Positions 1 to 12,203 of a DNA stretch of 64,000 nucleotides are shown piece after piece; position 1 is the stretch's first letter, and each line of letters begins with the position of its first letter. This DNA is from Panicum virgatum. Lineage: Eukaryota; Streptophyta; Magnoliopsida; Poales; Poaceae. Below the pieces are notes generated by a model. It was given only the letters and a program-made list of their open reading frames with translations. It was not told the origin of the DNA and made no database searches. The stretch is from contig NC_053143.1 in assembly GCF_016808335.1 (NCBI RefSeq), positions 52,111,441 through 52,175,440 on the forward strand. Direction: 5' to 3'. Position numbers and translations under genes: made by a program.

Positions 1-933
1 GAAGGCAAGGCAAATAGTTACCTGGTAACCCACACTAATCAGTCCAAGGCATATTCGTGGTTTCATTATTCTTTCAAAGTGGAAGCTGATGTGAACGCAG
101 GTGAATATACGTGTGAGTGCAAGACATGGGAACACACAGGTAAAAAAAAATTATACTTAGTTACATGTTAAATCATTGTCAGGAAGGAACACATGAATAG
201 GCTAGAGCACAATTATCAATTTACAGTTTGTTTTATTACTGGTTAGTGATGGAAGTCAATGTTGTCTATTTCAGGCATGTTCTGTCCCCATCTGTTGAAA
301 GTGTTCACGTATCTATAGATTACTAGTATACCTACAAAATATGTGCTGAAGAGGTATAGTAGGGATGCAAGGTTCTTCGTTATGTGGGACAGGCATGACA
401 TAGTAACTATGGGTCCAAACTACACAACTAAGCAATCCAGAACAACAAAGCTAGTAGAACTCGCAATGGCTGCAGTGAGGGCGTGCTGTAGGTCAGCTAC
501 AGGATTTGATAGAGGATGTGATGATCTAGCTGCATTAGCTACGTGGGCTGAGGCTATTCCAGGAGATTCTGGACCATCTCGAGTGGTGGAACATGAGAAT
601 AACCAAAATGTGGAAAATGAAACTAGAGAGGGCTCTAGAGCACCCCAGATTGCAAATGATTCGCAAATATCAGATTATGCGCCGAAAGAGGTTAGAACAA
701 AGGGTAGGAAGCGCGGGGCGCAACAAATTGATAATGGTGATGAAGGTACAACACAAGGCATCCGTGTTTGTAGCTACTGTGGAGGCAAGGGACACTATAT
801 TACTGGATGCAAACTAAACCCAGACAATGCAGAAAAGCAAGCAAGCAAGGGGATGCGTGGCTTGATGGGACGGAAGAGAGGACGACCCCCCACTAAAAGG
901 CATTTGGTGGAGGAGTTTGACGAAGCTGCATGA
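1..933 (+). pseudogene. FAR1/MULE-type transposase, C-terminal part with SWIM and zinc knuckle
   Basis: Two exons, about 1-139 and 275-933, give an open frame from the window edge. The intron runs from GTAAAA to TTTCAG. The joined exons carry a SWIM-type zinc finger: CECKTWEHTG ends exon 1 and MFCPHLLKVF opens exon 2, so the C-x-C..C-x-H pattern is complete across the splice. A FAR1-family tail follows (VLKRYSRDAR, then a helical stretch). A CCHC zinc knuckle lies near residue 145 of the last frame (CSYCGGKGHYITGC), followed by a basic KRGRPP AT-hook-like end. An in-frame TAG at 316-318 falls right after the SWIM domain, so this copy probably encodes no full protein. The catalytic core lies upstream of the window. 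The family is that of FHY3/FAR1 and Mutator transposases. Position facing the C48 peptidase gene suggests both belong to one Mutator-like element. Confidence 0.75.
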
Positions 934-1939
934 GGTAGGCATTAGAATGGACATAATAATGGAGGCGCTAACAGTGGGCAAAGGCGATGATGTGTTTACT
1001 ATATTTTGCTTATTATATTGTACATGGTTTGTTCCTGCATGCACCTTATGATTTTGTTTAGTGTGCTGACTGGGAAATTCCTTTGGAATGAAAGGTTAAT
1101 CGATGTGCTCTTGTTAAATTCTTTGTATGTGTCACTCGTGGCGAAGTATTCATGTCCGCAGCGCACAGCGGCACACATATGGACCTTGTCTTCTACCTCG
1201 CTAGCACTTTATATTTAGCTCATCACCCTAATTATTGTCTCCTGATTACATAGGTGTATCACGTAGTTCAAGTAAAATGAGTCACCATAGTGCACTAATT
1301 CCGGTCAACAATAGTTTGTTAGTATGCCATTGTGACAACCATATGGCTAGAGTCAGTTAAATCCAGATTTTAGTAAATGGACATCATAATTATCGGAACA
1401 AGGTGTTTTATATTTCATCTTGGACTTTTCCAATTAATGTAAGTCATAGCTATCTCTTTGCCATCGTTATTGTATAACAAGTTAGGTAGATACTAGGAAA
1501 TAGACTATAATTATCAGATGAAGTTGAGAAGTAGTCATCAGATGAAGTTGAGAACTAAATATCAGTCAAAATTGACAAGTCACTTATAGTTATTGGTACC
1601 CGCAGGATGCATATTGGAGTAAACACACAGCATAGTTAACAGACTGAGTTAACAAGCACAGTGACTAAGTTATGGTAATTAGGCATCTTATTGCAGTAAC
1701 TTATAATACAAGGTAGTAGATTGGTACAGAATCATGATAATTAACATTGAAAAATAGTATTTCCATGCCATAGATATGGGCATAGTATTCTAGAATTTTT
1801 TTATAGATAACTATAATTACTCCAATACAGTAACTGACAACCCTGGGACAACTCAGTCTTGTCCTAGTGGGAAAAAATTGATAACAGACTTGTTCACTTG
1901 CACACATATTTCGACGATAATTTGGAGGAGACAGGAGGG
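934..1939. other. Spacer between convergent transposase and peptidase genes
   Basis: About 1 kb of AT-rich sequence between the 3' ends of two convergent genes. I see no coding exon. The only structure noted is a short direct repeat of TCAGATGAAGTTGAGAA at about 1517 and 1540. It probably holds both 3' untranslated regions. Confidence 0.5.
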
Positions 1940-4900
1940 TCACAGACGAGGCTTGTATGCTTCTAGTCCAGCAGTGAGCTTCTTGATAGTGTCCAGTGGA
2001 TGGTAGAGGCCGTAGAATAAGAGCTCAGACCTATACAGACGTCCGTTTGCCTACGTTTGAATTCGTGAAAAACAAAATCAGGACTTAGGATGTTGGAGGA
2101 AAAGTAAACCCATGGATATTTGGTAAAAATGGTAAGCCTTACCGTGAGGATGGGAACATGGAAAGATTCACCATTCCAAAGCTCCATGAACTTGATTGCA
2201 AAGAATCCACAATCGTTCTCGTGTGAGTGCATACATACGTCAATTATTGGGCGCTTGAATCGAGTAAACTGCTTGACTCTATAATCCGTGGCCAGCTGGA
2301 ATAGGAGATTAAGCCTTCGAATGATCCGGTCACCGAGAACATTATGATAAATTGTGTGGTCTTCTGGACTAGAATCAAGTACATCTATCCGATCGTGAAT
2401 GAAATTGATGCAGTAGACACTATAGTGGTCCTCCTCCATCACAGGCAAAAAGAACTGTATATGATAAAAAAATATTTTAGGTAGGAAAAAGTAATCACTA
2501 TCATGTGAGGTTGTTTTGAGGTACTTACAAGCTTTACTTTGGTTGGGTCGACGTGCTCAATGTCACGCTGTAAAATGGCTAGGGCCGGTGGAGAATCCCA
2601 CTGGGAAAAGTCCTCATCTTCCTCTATATTTACATATTCCTGCTATGCAATATAAAGGTTAGTACACAAGGATTATGTTATTGGCTGAGCACTGGAGTAG
2701 TTAAGGTGCCATTCGTGTGGACTCACCCCAATCTCTAGAGATAGGAAGACCCTGTATCCAGCACCCTCAGCCATGTGGATTGATTCATCATGGCTCAAGC
2801 AAGCAACAAAGTAGGACATGAATTTGGTTGAAAGCCATTCGTCATCAACGAACGATTTGAATGTTTCTTCTCCATTGAATTCTTTCAGACCGTAGCGGAT
2901 GAACACATCACCGGTAAAGCAATGATTGTAAGTTTAAGCTGGTTGCATATAATGTTTAGGAGTTATTTCGTAAACAATACCTTAAACACTTTAGGCGAGG
3001 GTGGAACTTCTTCCTTACAAGTGCTTTTGACATAGGAACTTTTGCTCGTTGTGGATCACCTTTAAAAGGTGACACGTACATGGCTGGGCGTTTGGTAAGG
3101 CATTGTGGTCTAGGAACAATTGATGGACGCTAGATGGGCTCGTTTTGAGTGCAAGGATGGAAAAGAACAACAGGGCCTAGGGGGTCGTCAGTTGCCATAT
3201 CAGTTGCTTCCATCTGCCAACATTTGAGTAAATGTTATGACATAAACGAAATGCACCAAAAATGTATATAAATTACAGTGGGAGGTTAAGTTGTGCAACC
3301 TGATATGGTTCTGTATCGTCGGTGTCCAAAACAACACCTGGTGTTCGTATAGTCACACTGTAGTTTGAGGTTGCAGCATCAGCATTATGATGGCTTCCTG
3401 CAACTGACATGAGTAGAATACATGTGAAATGTGGGAAATATATGCGAAATGTGGGACAAACAAGTTAAGAAGAAATTACGTACTGCCAGCAATGTCTGGG
3501 CCAGTAGCTCCTTCAGCTGCAATAGGAGGCATGAGTTGATCAATGGTTACATTTATGGGAACCTGCATTTGTCAAATAAAATCTGTGTAAGATATTTAAT
3601 AGATTGTGGTAAATGTTAGAAGTGTTCATTGTAAACATCAAATGTCACCTGAGAACAGATAGGTGAAGGTTCGTCTTCAATTTCCTTATCATCCTGTATA
3701 TTGTGATTCTTTTGGAGGGGGCAAGGAGGAATTAGGGAAAAATCATGAAAGTGACAACCAAAAAAGTAATCAGGTTAAGTGAATTACATCAGAACGAGGG
3801 AAACTATCGTCATTGCTATTGTGCTACGCTACAGGGATTGGAATCCCTGATTCTAGGGCCATGTGTTGTTCCAACTGCATAGGTGTGGCGTGGTTGATGT
3901 CTTGGTTGGTGTGGTCACCTGAAGCACAGAATATGTATTAGTGAATCTGTAGTATTTAAGGTGCCTTTATGATTGTGTGGGACTGGCAAGTTTGATTTGA
4001 AAAGGGAATTACCAGAATGCAATTCATTTGCCCTTGTTTCTAATTGAATTGGCATGTCAAACTCATGTTCAAATCCCATATTGTGCCCAGTGTGAGTATC
4101 ATGCATATAAACATCACCGGCTTGAGCTTCATACAATAAGTAAAGGAGAGAAAGAAATGTTTTAAGAAATAAGCAAATTTTAGTTGAAATGTTGAAGAAA
4201 GGGGTTAAGAAGAATACATACTAGTAATTGGCAAGGCTGCTGTTGTGTCTCCTTCAGCCACGTCAGGAGGTAGTACATGATCACTAGTCAGACCTATGTG
4301 AACATGCACCTGTGGAATTCAAATGGTAAGATAGGCCACAGAGTGCGGTAAATAGTACAGTTGTTTACTGAAAAAACCGTACCCTAACTTGAGAGGAAAC
4401 TAGTGAAGGTTCACCTTCCATGTCCTTATCACAATGTACATTCTGATGAGAGAAGGGGAAAATTTAGGAGCGAAGTTAAGAATGCGACCATAAAAGCAAG
4501 AAATTAGTTTTATTTACTTACATCAGTCTGAGGGAAAGTTTCATCATGGGTATGGTGCAGAGTTGCATGGTTTGGCAGATCTGGTTCTCGTGCCCCGTTT
4601 TGTGCAAACTGCAAAGGCTTATCCTGATTAGGGTGGCCACCTGAAACGCAGGATATAAATGAGGGGAAGTGGCATATGTCAGATGCGTTCTTTAATTTGT
4701 GCAAATGATAACTAACATTCGATGTCGGGAATCGGGATTACCAGAATGCAACTCATTTTCCCTTGTTTCAGATGGAACCTCTTTGTCAAATACATGTTCA
4801 GATCCCATGTTATGACCATTATGGCTACCATGCATGCTGACATCATTGGCTTGAGCTTCATACATGGAATGGAAAAAATGAATAAACAAAGATATTTAAT

Positions 4901-6834
4901 GAAGATGACAATGAGCTGGACTCATCCCAGTACCTGTATCAGAAGTGTTGGGTTGATGATGATGATCTTGACCAATGTTGCCATGTGCCTTGTCCTGCAA
5001 AATTGCCCGCAGATTTTGTATAACTTCCTGGTGTGCATTCTGTAACATCAGTTGCCCCGTGTTCATATAGCTTGACGCTTTCTTGGATTTGGCATCAAAC
5101 TTTGCCAGAGCTGCCCTTGCCTCCGACTGCCTTGTCCTGCTATCAATCTGATCAACAAATCCACCCAGTTCTGCGAGTATACTTGGGAAATAAGATGCAG
5201 CCAATGGTTCATTGTTTGCTGGCACATCTGAAAATGGGTGATGGCTCGTATAGTAGCAAGTATTGTTGCTACTCTTAAGCTGCACACGGCAAAAGTGGAG
5301 TGAAACAGTGGCATTACAAAACAACATGGATACAGGGAAAAAATTTAAAAAATGTACAGAAACTGAGTAATAGAACTCACCAGTAATAGCCCAAACGTAG
5401 CCTTCCCTTGTTGGTCCTTGGTCCTATCAGCAGAAGTGATCTTTTGTATAACATTTTGATCGAAGTACTTTGCACGAGGAGTGTTCATGTGTTCGATCTG
5501 GTGTTTGCATTGTAGGTTATCCAAATACAATCTATAATGAAAATTTTAAAAATATTTACTGGAAAAGTGTAGCACTGAATTGTTATAGTAATTGAAGAAC
5601 AACCCAGTAATTGATTGACTAAAGTCACTGCAGACTTATGGATGACACAATGGTATACTCACAATCAATAATATAGCACATCCAGGGAGCGATGGTGTCC
5701 CTTTCTTTGTCTTGTCAATATGATATGCATGAGCAGCATGTCTAAGGTCATCCACAACCGCCTTGCACCAGTTCATATCCGATAAACGAGACAAGTCCCT
5801 AGTCAGGTAAATATCCTTGCATCTGATGTTGTTATCTATGCTAGGAAACAGGAGCTTGTTAGAAGCAATGATAAAGAAAAATCTTATTGCCGTTTCATCA
5901 TCAATCAAATTAGAGCACAGCTCTAAATCATCCTTCAAGATCTTTTGGAGATGGCTCGCGTGAAGGTCATGGGATTCTTCAAGACCCAACATAATCTTGA
6001 GTTTGGACAGAGCCTTGGATGCATGGTTGTTTGTTTGTAGAGGTAGATCTTCATCACTATCTAGTATGCCGAGCACTTGCTTCACGGCAAAGGGAGTCAC
6101 ATGGATTCCCCTATTTTTGCCAAGTTCGATTACCATGCTGTTGGGGTCTAGCCTGTCGAACAAGAACTTCAATAGTTCTCTGCTTCCTATCCTCTCTGCA
6201 GATATACCAAGGAGGCCACCAAAACCCATCTCTATGATCTTTATACGCTGGTTGAGGGTCAAGTTGTCAACAAATTTGTTGAATGTCGAAGGGGCGCAGT
6301 GAACTGTTGGAGCATGAGCATACTTTACTAGAGTCTTGGTAGTCTGGCCAACAAAGATAGAAAACTGGTTCAAAAACATGTGATCACAATGATACGAAAA
6401 GCACCTAAATGAGGAACTAGATTACTATGTTATACCTTCGCAGTTGCATTGGCTGCTACATTTGCATTGGTGCATTGTTTCTTGAGCACACGACGCCATG
6501 GCGGGGGTTCCATGAAGGCATCATCATCATCATCACTTTCATGGAGATCCCTGCCAGTGCTAGGTCCAGCGTGAGATTGGTGCACACTCCTGGTTGGAGG
6601 CATGTTCTTGGTTTTCACCATATTAGCATCACAAGGAACTTGTGGTTGAGGTCGTGCTGATGGTTGTGGCTGCCGAGCAGCATCGGCGGGTGGCCGTCCA
6701 GCACTAGTGACGGAACTTACATCGATGGACCAAATCCCTTGTGACGTTTCTACTGAGAATGATTTTAGTCTCCCATGCATTTGCTGAGGGGGCCTCATCT
6801 CCTTCAGAAAAGGAGGTAAACAACTACTCGGGTC
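1940..6834 (-). CDS. Transposon-carried Ulp1-like C48 cysteine peptidase with N-terminal plant domain
   Basis: A multi-exon gene read leftwards. The coding start is probably 6798 in the exon 6436-6834, whose acceptor is TTTCAG. The exon ending at 5663 carries the conserved N-terminal domain of grass transposon peptidases (IEMGFGGLLGI, then FDRLDPNSMVIELG). A linker rich in small exons follows. The peptidase lies at the left: exon 2143-2454 has the His (EEDHYSVYCINF), Asp (VLDSS) and Cys (NDCGFFAIK) of the C48 triad. Last exon 1940-2050 ends in ...YHPLDTIKKL...KPRL and TGA. Such peptidases cleave SUMO-like conjugates; here it is a transposon passenger, with the substrate unknown. The phase from the exon ending at 5663 to the next one (5381-5531) does not match by one base, so a frameshift or a missed border is possible. 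It is otherwise remarkably open. Confidence 0.7.
2143..2454 (-). other. Catalytic exon of the C48 (Ulp1) peptidase
   Basis: This exon holds all three catalytic residues in family order: His in DHYSVYCINF, Asp in RIDVLDSS and Cys in NDCGFFAIKF. The acceptor is ATACAG at the 2455 side. The donor is CTCACG|GTAAGG at 2143, phase 0, and joins in frame to the last exon, 1940-2050. Confidence 0.75.
3480..4885 (-). repeat. Tandem duplication of about 730 bp containing duplicated exons
   Basis: Two diverged copies sit head to tail inside the peptidase gene. The string ACCAGAATGCAA is at 4011 and again at 4740, an offset of 729. Both copies encode the same exon: an ETRxNELHSG end preceded by GHNMGxEHxFD and YEAQAxDVxMH. 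Neighbouring smaller exons (CTCCTTCAGC..GGAGG) repeat with the same offset. The product therefore has a duplicated linker region ahead of the peptidase domain. Confidence 0.75.
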
Positions 6835-7015
6835 CTGAAACAGGAACGCACGGTTAATGTAAAAAAGTATCGCAGCTCATTGAGAATTTACTGAAAAATT
6901 GGTGGTCATCGATAATTTACACAGAGCTCTGATGTATGTTAAACTTACTAAAATTCCCAGCAAAAAATAATTTAGAAATTTACTATGTGGTGTGTTTAGT
7001 GTGAAGGGTCGATGA

Positions 7016-7446
7016 TGTTTGTTTGATCTCTTCCGGGCCAGTCCAACGACTGGGCCAACTTTGACACGCGTCCTGATCGGGGACGCCCAGCCCAAGATGA
7101 GGCTGGTGGGCCCCCGTCACGTAGCCCTATAAAGTGGAGGTGGGGATTAGAGGTTCTGGTCACGAGGTTCGTCGCCGTCACAGTGTCCCACCGTCCTAAC
7201 CCTAGTCCGATCGAGAGGGAGGCGCTGAAACGACGGGAAGCCATCACCAACGCCACCGCGAGCCCGTCGCCCCTACACCACGCTGTCAACGCCCTCGACT
7301 TCGAACCCCTCCGGCTCATCCACGACTCCGCCGCCGGCATTCTGGACATCGCCGTCGGGTTCGTCTTCGACCATTGATGGTATGTTCTTCAAGAACCAGA
7401 GAATACTCCCACTGATATACTCCTAGGCGATCTAAAGATTCTAACA
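7016..7446 (+). repeat. 5' LTR of the Copia element
   Basis: 431 bp starting TGTTTGTTTGATC and ending GATTCTAACA. It matches the 3' LTR along its whole length with scattered substitutions. A TATA-like CCCTATAAAGTGG lies about 110 bp into it and is a plausible retroelement promoter. Confidence 0.9.
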
Positions 7447-7447
7447 A

Positions 7448-7461
7448 TGGTATCAAGAGCC
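7448..7461 (+). other. Primer binding site, initiator Met tRNA type
   Basis: TGGTATCAAGAGCC begins one base after the LTR. It equals the usual TGGTATCAGAGCC of plant Copia elements with one extra A, which may be an old insertion. Confidence 0.8.
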
Positions 7462-7669
7462 GATCTAGCGAAGTAGATCATTTTTGGGGAAGGATCCGAA
7501 CTCGGATCGAAAGAATGAAAGAAAGGTTAAAGAAAGGAAGGGATTTGGTTCGACGAACCCTAACCAGATCGCAAGAACATAATCAATCCGATCCCAAATC
7601 GGAAGGAGAAAAGAAAAGATGAATCAAAAGAATTCGATCTCGAATCAAACAAGAAAGTTCGAACCCTAA

Positions 7670-8490
7670 CCCTAGCTGTGAAAGGGGTTGGCAGCCGCTC
7701 ACCTGGTCCCGCCATGCCCATCACCGCCGTTGCGCGGGACAGCCTCGAGCCGCCGCCCGCCGGGGCGCGTCACAGAGACGAGCCGCCGCTCTCCGCCGGG
7801 ACGCCGGAGGTGCGCTCGTGCGGGCACCAAAGGGCACCACCGAGGTGCCGCTCGACGGCGCCGCACGCGTGCACCAGCGAGGGGTGCCATGGCGGCGCCG
7901 CCATCTCTTGTGCTCGTCCGGACTCGCCGGCCGCGGCTGCTGAGGTGTGCTGCATGAAGGGAAAGAAGGAAGGCTCGGGTCACCGACCGGTCACGGCGGT
8001 GGACCGAGCAGCACATGCGTGCGGTGCGCCCCGGCCATGGTTGCTCGGTCCCGCGGTGGCCAGTGCGCACGGCACGGCGGGATGAGCGCCGGTGGCGGCG
8101 CCAGCACGAGAGAGAGGGGAGAGAAGAAATGAAATTAGGGTTAGGGCGGCGGCCGGCGGGGGTTTTGTTCTCGCGAAACATACGGATTGCCGTCCGATCG
8201 GATCCGGCGGCCAGGGGCGCTCGGACCCAAGCAAGCTGGGCCACTGGCCCAGACGCATGCCGGAGCGGGCTGAGCTGCTAGCTGGGCCATAGGCCACCGG
8301 GAGTAGGCGAGCTAGGCCACCGGCCCGCGCGCGCAAGAGAGGCCCAGGCGGTTGCTGCAGAGCGGGCCAAGCGCCTGCTGGGCTGCGCAAAGGCGCTTGC
8401 AGAGCTGGGCCGTGCTAGCGAAATGAGCAAAGTGAGCCGAGCCGAGTGGCTGCTGGGTTGCTGAGGCGACACAAGCTCGCCTGCAAGCAA
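7670..8490. other. GC-rich leader segment inside the Copia element
   Basis: A sharply GC-rich island between the primer binding site and the AT-rich interior. All six frames stay open for long stretches because of composition, not because of a recognisable protein. It could be captured host sequence or an unusual leader. I could not identify a gene. Confidence 0.45.
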
Positions 8491-8547
8491 AGTGTTTAGT
8501 TTTTCTATTTCAGAAGTTTTTTTTCCAGTGACTATTGTATAGTTTTA

Positions 8548-9622
8548 TCTCTATTCAATTTTGATCCAACGAGATAAATTGTTTAGAGAGTAAATGAGTG
8601 TAAAGATTCTCCTTAATAAATGATTTTGTAAAGTTTCCGCTGCAAAGTAAAAGTTTTGTCCTCCATTTAAATTGGAACCAACATGAAAATTTAAATAGAG
8701 GAGTAGAAAGATATTGGTTTAAAGTTAAATTATGGTATTGTTATTTTCTAACCAACATTGATGATAACAATATTATGGTTTTGTTATGAGTTTAAAGTTC
8801 AAGATTGAATCTCTGACAAATTTTGCATCGAAGTGATAAATTTTCAGAGAATAGAGAGACAAATAATTGCTTTTGAAAGAAAGAAAAGTTTTTCGCTGCA
8901 ATAAAGAAAGAAAAGCTCAGATGAGTTTTTTCCCTGTGGGAAAAAGCTGCCTTAGAAGATTAAGGTGAAGAAAGCTTCCGCTGTTATAAGTCAAAGATTG
9001 TTTTTGGCATTATTTTGCCATTGTAAAGTGTCAAGTCGAGCATTATTTTTCTCTTAAAAGAAAAGAAATTTAAAGTTTATTATGATGTTGTCATTTTCTG
9101 ACCAAAGTTGATGATGGCAATATTATAATTTTTTGTTCTAGTCATGTGTTCTATTTCTGCCCAACGGTGATATAGAATTGAAAGTAAAGGAAAGTTGTAT
9201 GTTTTAATTTTGACCAACGTTAAATTAAGACACGCAATTCTTCCCAAGTAGAGAGAAATTAATAGATAAAACTTGATTCCGATCAACGCTACAGATAAAG
9301 TTTTGAGCTGCTCAGTTGCATTATTGAGATTAAGAAAGAAAGAGCCTATGTCATTCTGACTTTTTGGGTGATATGGAAAAGAGATGCAACTGTTTCCGAA
9401 AAGTTTTTGGTTTCTCTCACTAAAGTTTTACTGATATTGTAATTCGTTAAATTTTCTGATTAAATTGGAGCCAACGGGAAGATTTAATCAGAAAATAAAG
9501 TATATATGCATGTTTTAGTCATTGTGACCAAAGTTTCTTCGTCCTTCAACAACAGTAAAGATAATGGTTGAAATGAGTTTGATGCATATTCAGTTTGACC
9601 AACGTTGAATTAAACATGTGTT
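8548..9622. repeat. Array of imperfect hairpins with CCAAC loops inside the Copia element
   Basis: At least eight consecutive imperfect inverted repeats. Approximate positions are 8548-8590, 8661-8703, 8729-8778, 9078-9129, 9148-9184, 9193-9239, 9264-9306, 9449-9498 and, more weakly, 9579-9622. Each has AT-rich arms of about 13-20 bases around a centre like GACCAACG or GGANCCAAC. Examples of centres are TTGGAACCAACATG, TTTTGACCAACGTT and TTGGAGCCAACGGG. Spacers repeat CCGCTGCAAAGTAAAAG-like strings. The 8729 and 9078 units are close copies of each other. No coding function fits. Confidence 0.65.
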
Positions 9623-11749
9623 ACCAATACATTTAAAGTTTTATACCGCATGTCGGGAAAGTTTTTGGCACTTGTGTCACTTATATCCTACATGACAGGA
9701 AAAGTTGTGATGGCCCATATGCTACTTGAGTATCACATAAAAGTAAAGAAGTCTGGGGGAGCTTTTAAAGTTATCCCAGCAATTCTCATGCACTATTGTT
9801 GGACAGTGACTTGAAAAGAATCGAAGGATAAAAAGAAAGTTGTATGCGAACCAAGATTGCAAGCATGACTTGCAAAAGTATAGCAAAATGAAGAACTTGA
9901 TGAGTTCTTGAAAGTGCAACAAATCAAGAACTATGAGGAGCTCTTGAAAAGGAACAAGAAAATAGTACTCCCATTATTTTGTATGACTTGGTCATATGAA
10001 TAAAGTTCTAGTAATGAAAGGCTACTCGTTCACAAGTGTTAAAAATAGTTTCGAAATTATGACAATAAAGTTTGTGCCATATTTCGAGGGGGAGAAAGAT
10101 TAGAAAGACAAGAAAGATTCAGATTTAGAGAGAATTTCCCCGCAAAGTAAAATGCGATGCATTTTTTAAAGCAAGAATGATCTATTAAAGAAGAATATGA
10201 CCGAAAAGGGAGTACAACGGTCATAACAGGGATACTCCAATTACAAAAACAAGTAAATTTCTCTAGTTTTCAGCTCCAAATAGGACGAAAAGATAGTTAA
10301 GCCTCAAATCAACTGAAAAGAAAAGGTGGTGCTTGAAGCACCCTATGAGGCTTGTAAAGACTGAACCGAGGCTTGTAAAGACTGAACCCAAACACAAGCT
10401 CGAAGATATTCCATCTTTACAATAGATGGGATAATCTGGGGGAGTAAGTATGCCAAGAACTAAGGCTTGAAGAGAAGTAAGACTGTATGTTCACTCCTAT
10501 GATTCAAGCACTACAATTGTCTCATCATATGTTGAGGCATTGAATGAATGATAGAAATTGAGGTGTCTCATTCATCGAGGTGGTAAGAAGCCATAAAAGA
10601 TGTCATGAGACTTAGAAATTTTAAATTTATTTTGAAACATAGAATAAGTTCCTAACGGAGCCAAGACAGTAGGCTATAATGGGTCTACAAGATTAAATAT
10701 GACTTCAGAGGGAACATGGAAAGTCATTAAGCACGACTTGTGGCCAAAAGATTTATGCAAAGACGAAGGATAAGTTCTAACGAGACATTTTGTACAATCT
10801 CATGAAAGGATTCTTTTAGAATCATAGTGACATTGGTGCATGCTACTTTTAGAATTGCATTAGATAGATGTTGGTGAAATATCTTCCAATGAAGATTTGT
10901 ACAAGAAAGTGTATATACATGACATAACTAAATGATTTTTGTTGTGGAAAGAAAAGAACATCCGAATACCATCTGCAGAATAGTGGTATCTAAAGTTTTA
11001 TGAGAACAAAGAAACTTTTGGGTTTTATGTAAAGGTCAAGATGACAAATTGCAAATATGCAGAGTTCAAAGATGGGAAATTTCTTTTCCCACAAAGTTCA
11101 AAGAAGGTTATTTTGACCTCTAGTTTTGATAAGAATAATCTCGGTGAAGAGTCATTCGCTCTAGGAAAGGAAATTCACCGGGATAAAAGAAAAGGGGGTA
11201 TCAGGACAATCGCAGAGAGCATACTTAGAAAAGAGTTCTAAAAGATATATAGTATGTATGCGAGTAAGCCTACTCCTGTCCTATTATCAAGGGTAATAGT
11301 TTTGAAATTTTCAGGATTCCAGGAACCATTATAGGATCGATCAAAAGAAAAAAATTCCATGTGCTTGAGCTGTTGGATGCAAAATTAGTGCTAAAAAGAA
11401 TTTACCCTGACATAGCGCAAGTATCCGGGACATTTTGGTAGAAGTCCAGTCCAGCAATAGATCACTGGAATGGAGTTATAGAATGTTTTTGCAATTTTGC
11501 AAAGTATTGTCAGCCTCATGCTAAGTAAGAAAGGAACATGTACTCTCAAAAGGTTGTGAGTAAAAAGAATTAAGTTTTGGCGAGATGTTTAGTGAAGCCC
11601 ACAGTAGTAGCTAACACTCGCGCTTGGAGTTTTATTGTGGAAAAGCTCCAAAGCAAAATAGTTGTGATATCATGGGTCGTGTACCCAAAGTTTAGCATGA
11701 TATGAGGCTACAAGACAGGCAAAATGGTTGAGGAAACCTTTACCCGGAA

Positions 11750-12010
11750 TTGATAATGGTAGACAACAACAATATACCATTCGAATATTTTCACTCCTAT
11801 GGCAACATGTCAAGTGTGCTGCCGAACACTTTGACGGATGAGTTATATGTTGTAAAGGAGAAAATCCAGAATCATATGAAAGTATTGAGCATCAAAGTAT
11901 CAAGCAAGTGCTTGCGGATCCGCTTACTAAAGGTCTACCGCCCAAGTCGACATGGGTTTTACAGGAGACCTATGATTTCTGGATTACTAAAGGGCCCAAA
12001 GAAAAATTAA
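11750..12010 (+). pseudogene. Remnant of Copia reverse transcriptase/RNase H end
   Basis: Two overlapping frames carry the C-terminal Copia motif. One reads TDELYVVKEKIQNH. The other, one frame over, reads LADPLTKGLPPKS. Together they match the usual ...KEKIQ...ADPLTKGLP end of Copia RNase H with a frameshift between them. The usual His/Met/Gly end is not seen. It supports a decayed pol rather than an active one. Confidence 0.7.
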
Positions 12011-12192
12011 GGTCTTGTTTCAATACAGAAAGGTGTATTGTGACTGTTAGTCTGGCAGTGAATAATAACTGTCATGACAAAGCACGCCATACATACCAAT
12101 CTGCAATGGGATGAGGACCAAGAGCAAAACAAGTAAAGAAAAAGTAAAAAGTTAAGTCTAAGTTGAATAGTTTAAAGTACAAAGGTGAGATC

Positions 12193-12203
12193 AAGGGGGA
12201 GAA
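12193..12203 (+). other. Polypurine tract of the Copia element
   Basis: AAGGGGGAGAA directly abuts the 3' LTR start TGTTAG, as in plant Copia elements where GGGGGAGAATGTT is common. Confidence 0.85.

Noticed and set aside
7678..8490. Several overlapping open frames of 60-180 codons on both strands
   Set aside because: All six frames are open because of extreme GC content; the Arg/Ala/Pro-rich products show no conserved motif.
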